A program made the position numbers and the translations under genes. From Dinoroseobacter sp013215265 (GTDB taxonomy: Bacteria; Pseudomonadota; Alphaproteobacteria; Rhodobacterales; Rhodobacteraceae), in NCBI GenBank assembly GCA_963691755.1, contig OY829366.1:1984001-2048000 (forward strand): 64,000 nucleotides of DNA. Reading direction: 5' to 3'. The notes under the pieces were generated by a model that saw nothing but the letters and a program-made list of their open reading frames with translations, had not been told where the DNA came from and did not search any database. Positions 62,461 through 64,000 of the stretch are shown in pieces. Numbering within the stretch: the stretch's first letter is position 1; every line of letters begins with the position of its first letter.

Positions 62461-62497
62461 AAAGAAAAGGCCCGCTACCAATACTGGAAGCGGGCCA
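62461..62497 (-). terminator. Rho-independent terminator of the 58-aa gene
   Basis: Perfect eight-base stem GGCCCGCT / AGCGGGCC with a 12-base loop; on the minus strand it is followed by TTTTCTTT. It starts 23 bases after the stop at 62520 and separates the 58-aa gene from the TPR gene. Confidence 0.82.
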
Positions 62498-62519
62498 TTT
62501 GTCTTCATAAATGTAGCGT

Positions 62520-62696
62520 TTAGCTCGATGCGGTGGGCACGCAAACGCCAAGCGCTTCATTGAAGGTCTGGCCCTCAACACAAACACTCGCAGTCGTTTC
62601 CGTCTTCATATGGCCCATTCCGCAACCTTCCATTGCAATGGCTGAAACAGGCGCCAGCGACAATACAACAGCAACAAGCGTGCACTTGATCTTCAT
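62520..62696 (-). CDS. 58-residue exported protein with Cys-pair motif
   Basis: Too short for routine ORF lists; read from the sequence. MKIKCTLVAVVLSLAPVSAI is a signal peptide, cleaved probably after ...AIA (residue 21). The mature part is MEGCGMGHMKTETTAS, then CVEGQTFNEALGVCV and a short Ser tail. Paired Cys 13 residues apart match the neighbouring TPR protein. GGAGGAAGAG lies six bases upstream of the ATG and a terminator follows. Function unknown. Confidence 0.75.
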   Translation of the reverse strand: MKIKCTLVAVVLSLAPVSAIAMEGCGMGHMKTETTASVCVEGQTFNEALGVCVPTASS

Positions 62697-62770
62697 ATGC
62701 TCTTCCTCCGGATAACCTTTGGTAGTGAGACGAGAGTAGCGCGAAACACGGAGTTGAGAAGGGGTCAGAA

Positions 62771-64000
62771 TTATTCGGCGAAAACACGCGCAAAAATCGT
62801 ATCGACATGCTTGGTGTGGTACCCCATGTCGAACTTCGCGTTGATCCCGTCTTCACCGAGGGCTGCAACCACGTCCGGATCATCCAGAAGCTGCTCACGA
62901 AAATCAACCCGCTCTTCCCAGACCTTCAGGGCATTGCGCTGGACCATTGCGTAGGCGTCCTCGCGAGACACACCTGCTTGTGTAAGCGCTAAAAGTACCC
63001 GTTGGCTCATTACAAGGCCCGGGAACTTGTTCATGTTTTCAAGCATATTGTCAGGGAAGATAAGCATCTTCTCCACCACGCCCGCCAATCGGTGCAGGGC
63101 GAAATCAAGGGTGATGGTCGCGTCCGGTCCGATTGCACGCTCAACAGAGGAATGCGAGATATCACGTTCATGCCAAAGGGCTACGTTTTCCATGGCTGGA
63201 AGAACCGCCATGCGTACAAGTCGTGCGAGACCGGTAAGATTTTCGGTCAGAACCGGGTTCTTCTTGTGGGGCATCGCAGATGAACCTTTCTGTCCCATTG
63301 AGAAGAATTCTGCCCCTTCCAGAACCTCGGTCCGCTGCATGTGCCGAATTTCGACAGCGATATTTTCGATACTGCTGGCGATGACACCGAGCGTGGCAAA
63401 GAACATTGCGTGGCGGTCGCGCGGGATAACCTGCGTGCTGATCGGTTCCGCCCGAAGGCCCATCTTTTCGCAAACATGGTCTTCGACCGCAGGATCAATA
63501 TTGGCGAATGTCCCGACCGCGCCTGAGATTGCGCCAGTGGCAACTTCCCATTTGGCCTTTTCCAGACGGTTCTTGTTGCGGTCCATCTCGGCGTAAAAAC
63601 GGGCAAAGGTCAGACCCATCGTGGTGGGTTCTGCGTGGATGCCATGGGACCTGCCGACACGCACTGTATCTTTGTGCTCGTAAGCTCGTGTTTTCAATGC
63701 AGCGAGAACGCGGTCCATACCTTCAAGAAGAATATCTGCTGCGCGCACCAGTTGAACGTTCAGCGTTGTGTCCAGCACATCCGAACTGGTCATACCTTGG
63801 TGAACAAACCGGGCTTCTTCACTTCCGACATGTTCGGCAAGATGGGTCAGGAACGCGATTACGTCATGTTTGGTGACGGCCTCAATCTCATCGATACGTG
63901 CCACGTCAAACTCGACGTCCTTCGCTTTCCAGACCGCATCGGCATTTTCCCGGGGGATCACACCCAGGTCTGCCTGAGCGTCGCAGGCATGGGCCTCGAT
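62771..64000 (-). CDS. purB: Adenylosuccinate lyase (5' end beyond the window)
   Basis: Fumarase/aspartase-superfamily enzyme acting twice in purine synthesis. 409 codons are present; the reading frame is open to the last base (IEAHACDAQADLG before the first internal GTG at 63961), so about 20-25 N-terminal residues lie outside. Signatures: VHQGMTSSDVLDTTL, RSHGIHAEPTTMG and the catalytic loop MGQKGSSAMPHKKNP. Not with purM-purN, which lie at 37-39 kb. Confidence 0.95.
   Translation of the reverse strand: MEAHACDAQADLGVIPRENADAVWKAKDVEFDVARIDEIEAVTKHDVIAFLTHLAEHVGSEEARFVHQGMTSSDVLDTTLNVQLVRAADILLEGMDRVLAALKTRAYEHKDTVRVGRSHGIHAEPTTMGLTFARFYAEMDRNKNRLEKAKWEVATGAISGAVGTFANIDPAVEDHVCEKMGLRAEPISTQVIPRDRHAMFFATLGVIASSIENIAVEIRHMQRTEVLEGAEFFSMGQKGSSAMPHKKNPVLTENLTGLARLVRMAVLPAMENVALWHERDISHSSVERAIGPDATITLDFALHRLAGVVEKMLIFPDNMLENMNKFPGLVMSQRVLLALTQAGVSREDAYAMVQRNALKVWEERVDFREQLLDDPDVVAALGEDGINAKFDMGYHTKHVDTIFARVFAE

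Noticed and set aside
1..64000. Mobile element, prophage, CRISPR array or biosynthetic island
   Set aside because: No transposase, integrase, phage structural gene, direct-repeat array or large multidomain synthase is visible, and gene order is largely that expected of a Rhodobacterales core chromosome.

Overview
The window is a gene-dense (roughly 57-58% GC by eye) stretch of a chromosome from an alphaproteobacterium of the Rhodobacterales, most likely the marine Roseobacter group. The signs are the C4-pathway 5-aminolevulinate synthase whose length and active-site lysine position match the Rhodobacter enzymes, a candidate FnrL box in front of it, a DksA with a degenerate zinc finger, a TRAP-type periplasmic binding protein, a Lrp-type regulator divergent from putA, and the gene orders hemA-rodZ-ispG and yajC-secD-secF-(DUF498)-ccm. 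I see no prophage, insertion sequence, CRISPR array, plasmid backbone or obvious island. Nearly all genes are core or common accessory metabolism.

Layout. 1-3973 (+): FnrL box, hemA, a RodZ-like HTH/membrane protein, ispG. 3983-11551 (-): rsmA-pdxA-surA-lptD-lptG-lptF, an envelope operon with overlapping starts and stops. 11686-13620 (+): pepA-holC. 13617-16743 (-): retropepsin-like protease, MarC, ABC-F ATPase. 16838-18547 (+): MFS exporter, ndk with terminator. 18601-18942 (-): TfoX C-terminal-domain protein. 18943-19271 is a gene-free leader with inverted repeats before an orphan TRAP binding protein (19272-20309). 20390-26159 (-): SDR, ALDH and putA, with divergent lrp/putR followed by pxpB-pxpC-pxpA (26288-29265, +); together this is a proline / 5-oxoproline catabolic region. 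29282-32667 (-): tandem-repeat small protein, an old-yellow-enzyme/FAD fusion resembling N-methyl amino acid demethylases, a small membrane protein, tRNA-Asn. 32738-37017: MBL hydrolase divergent from an orphan histidine kinase, then a SLC13-type permease. tRNA-Ile2(CAT) lies at 37046-37122 (-), then purM-purN and rnd (+).

40366-45599 (-) is a string of MoxR ATPase, GNAT, DUF2927 lipoprotein, a 53-aa membrane protein, a CoxE-type VWA protein, a membrane-anchored unknown and DedA. 45773-47495 (+): dksA and a flavoprotein monooxygenase. 47492-49717 (-): xth, serS. 50154-56996 (+) is a long co-directional run yajC-secD-secF-TauE-Mth938-ccmA-ccmB-ccmC-ccmD-ccmG, linking Sec translocation to cytochrome c maturation. 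57110-59800 (-): acnA. 59991-60713 (+): DUF1223. 60727-64000 (-): an isolated FliG, two small exported proteins that share a Cys-pair motif, and purB (5' end cut by the window edge).

Three genes too short for routine ORF listing were recovered by reading the sequence: ccmD (57 aa), a 53-aa membrane protein at 42649-42810 and a 58-aa exported protein at 62520-62696. I did not find an obviously new multi-gene system. The best leads are the MoxR/VWA neighbourhood with an atypical MIDAS motif, the paired Cys-motif exported proteins, the isolated FliG, the orphan TRAP receptor with its structured leader, the two-repeat small protein, and the OYE-type enzyme with an incomplete Fe-S cysteine motif.
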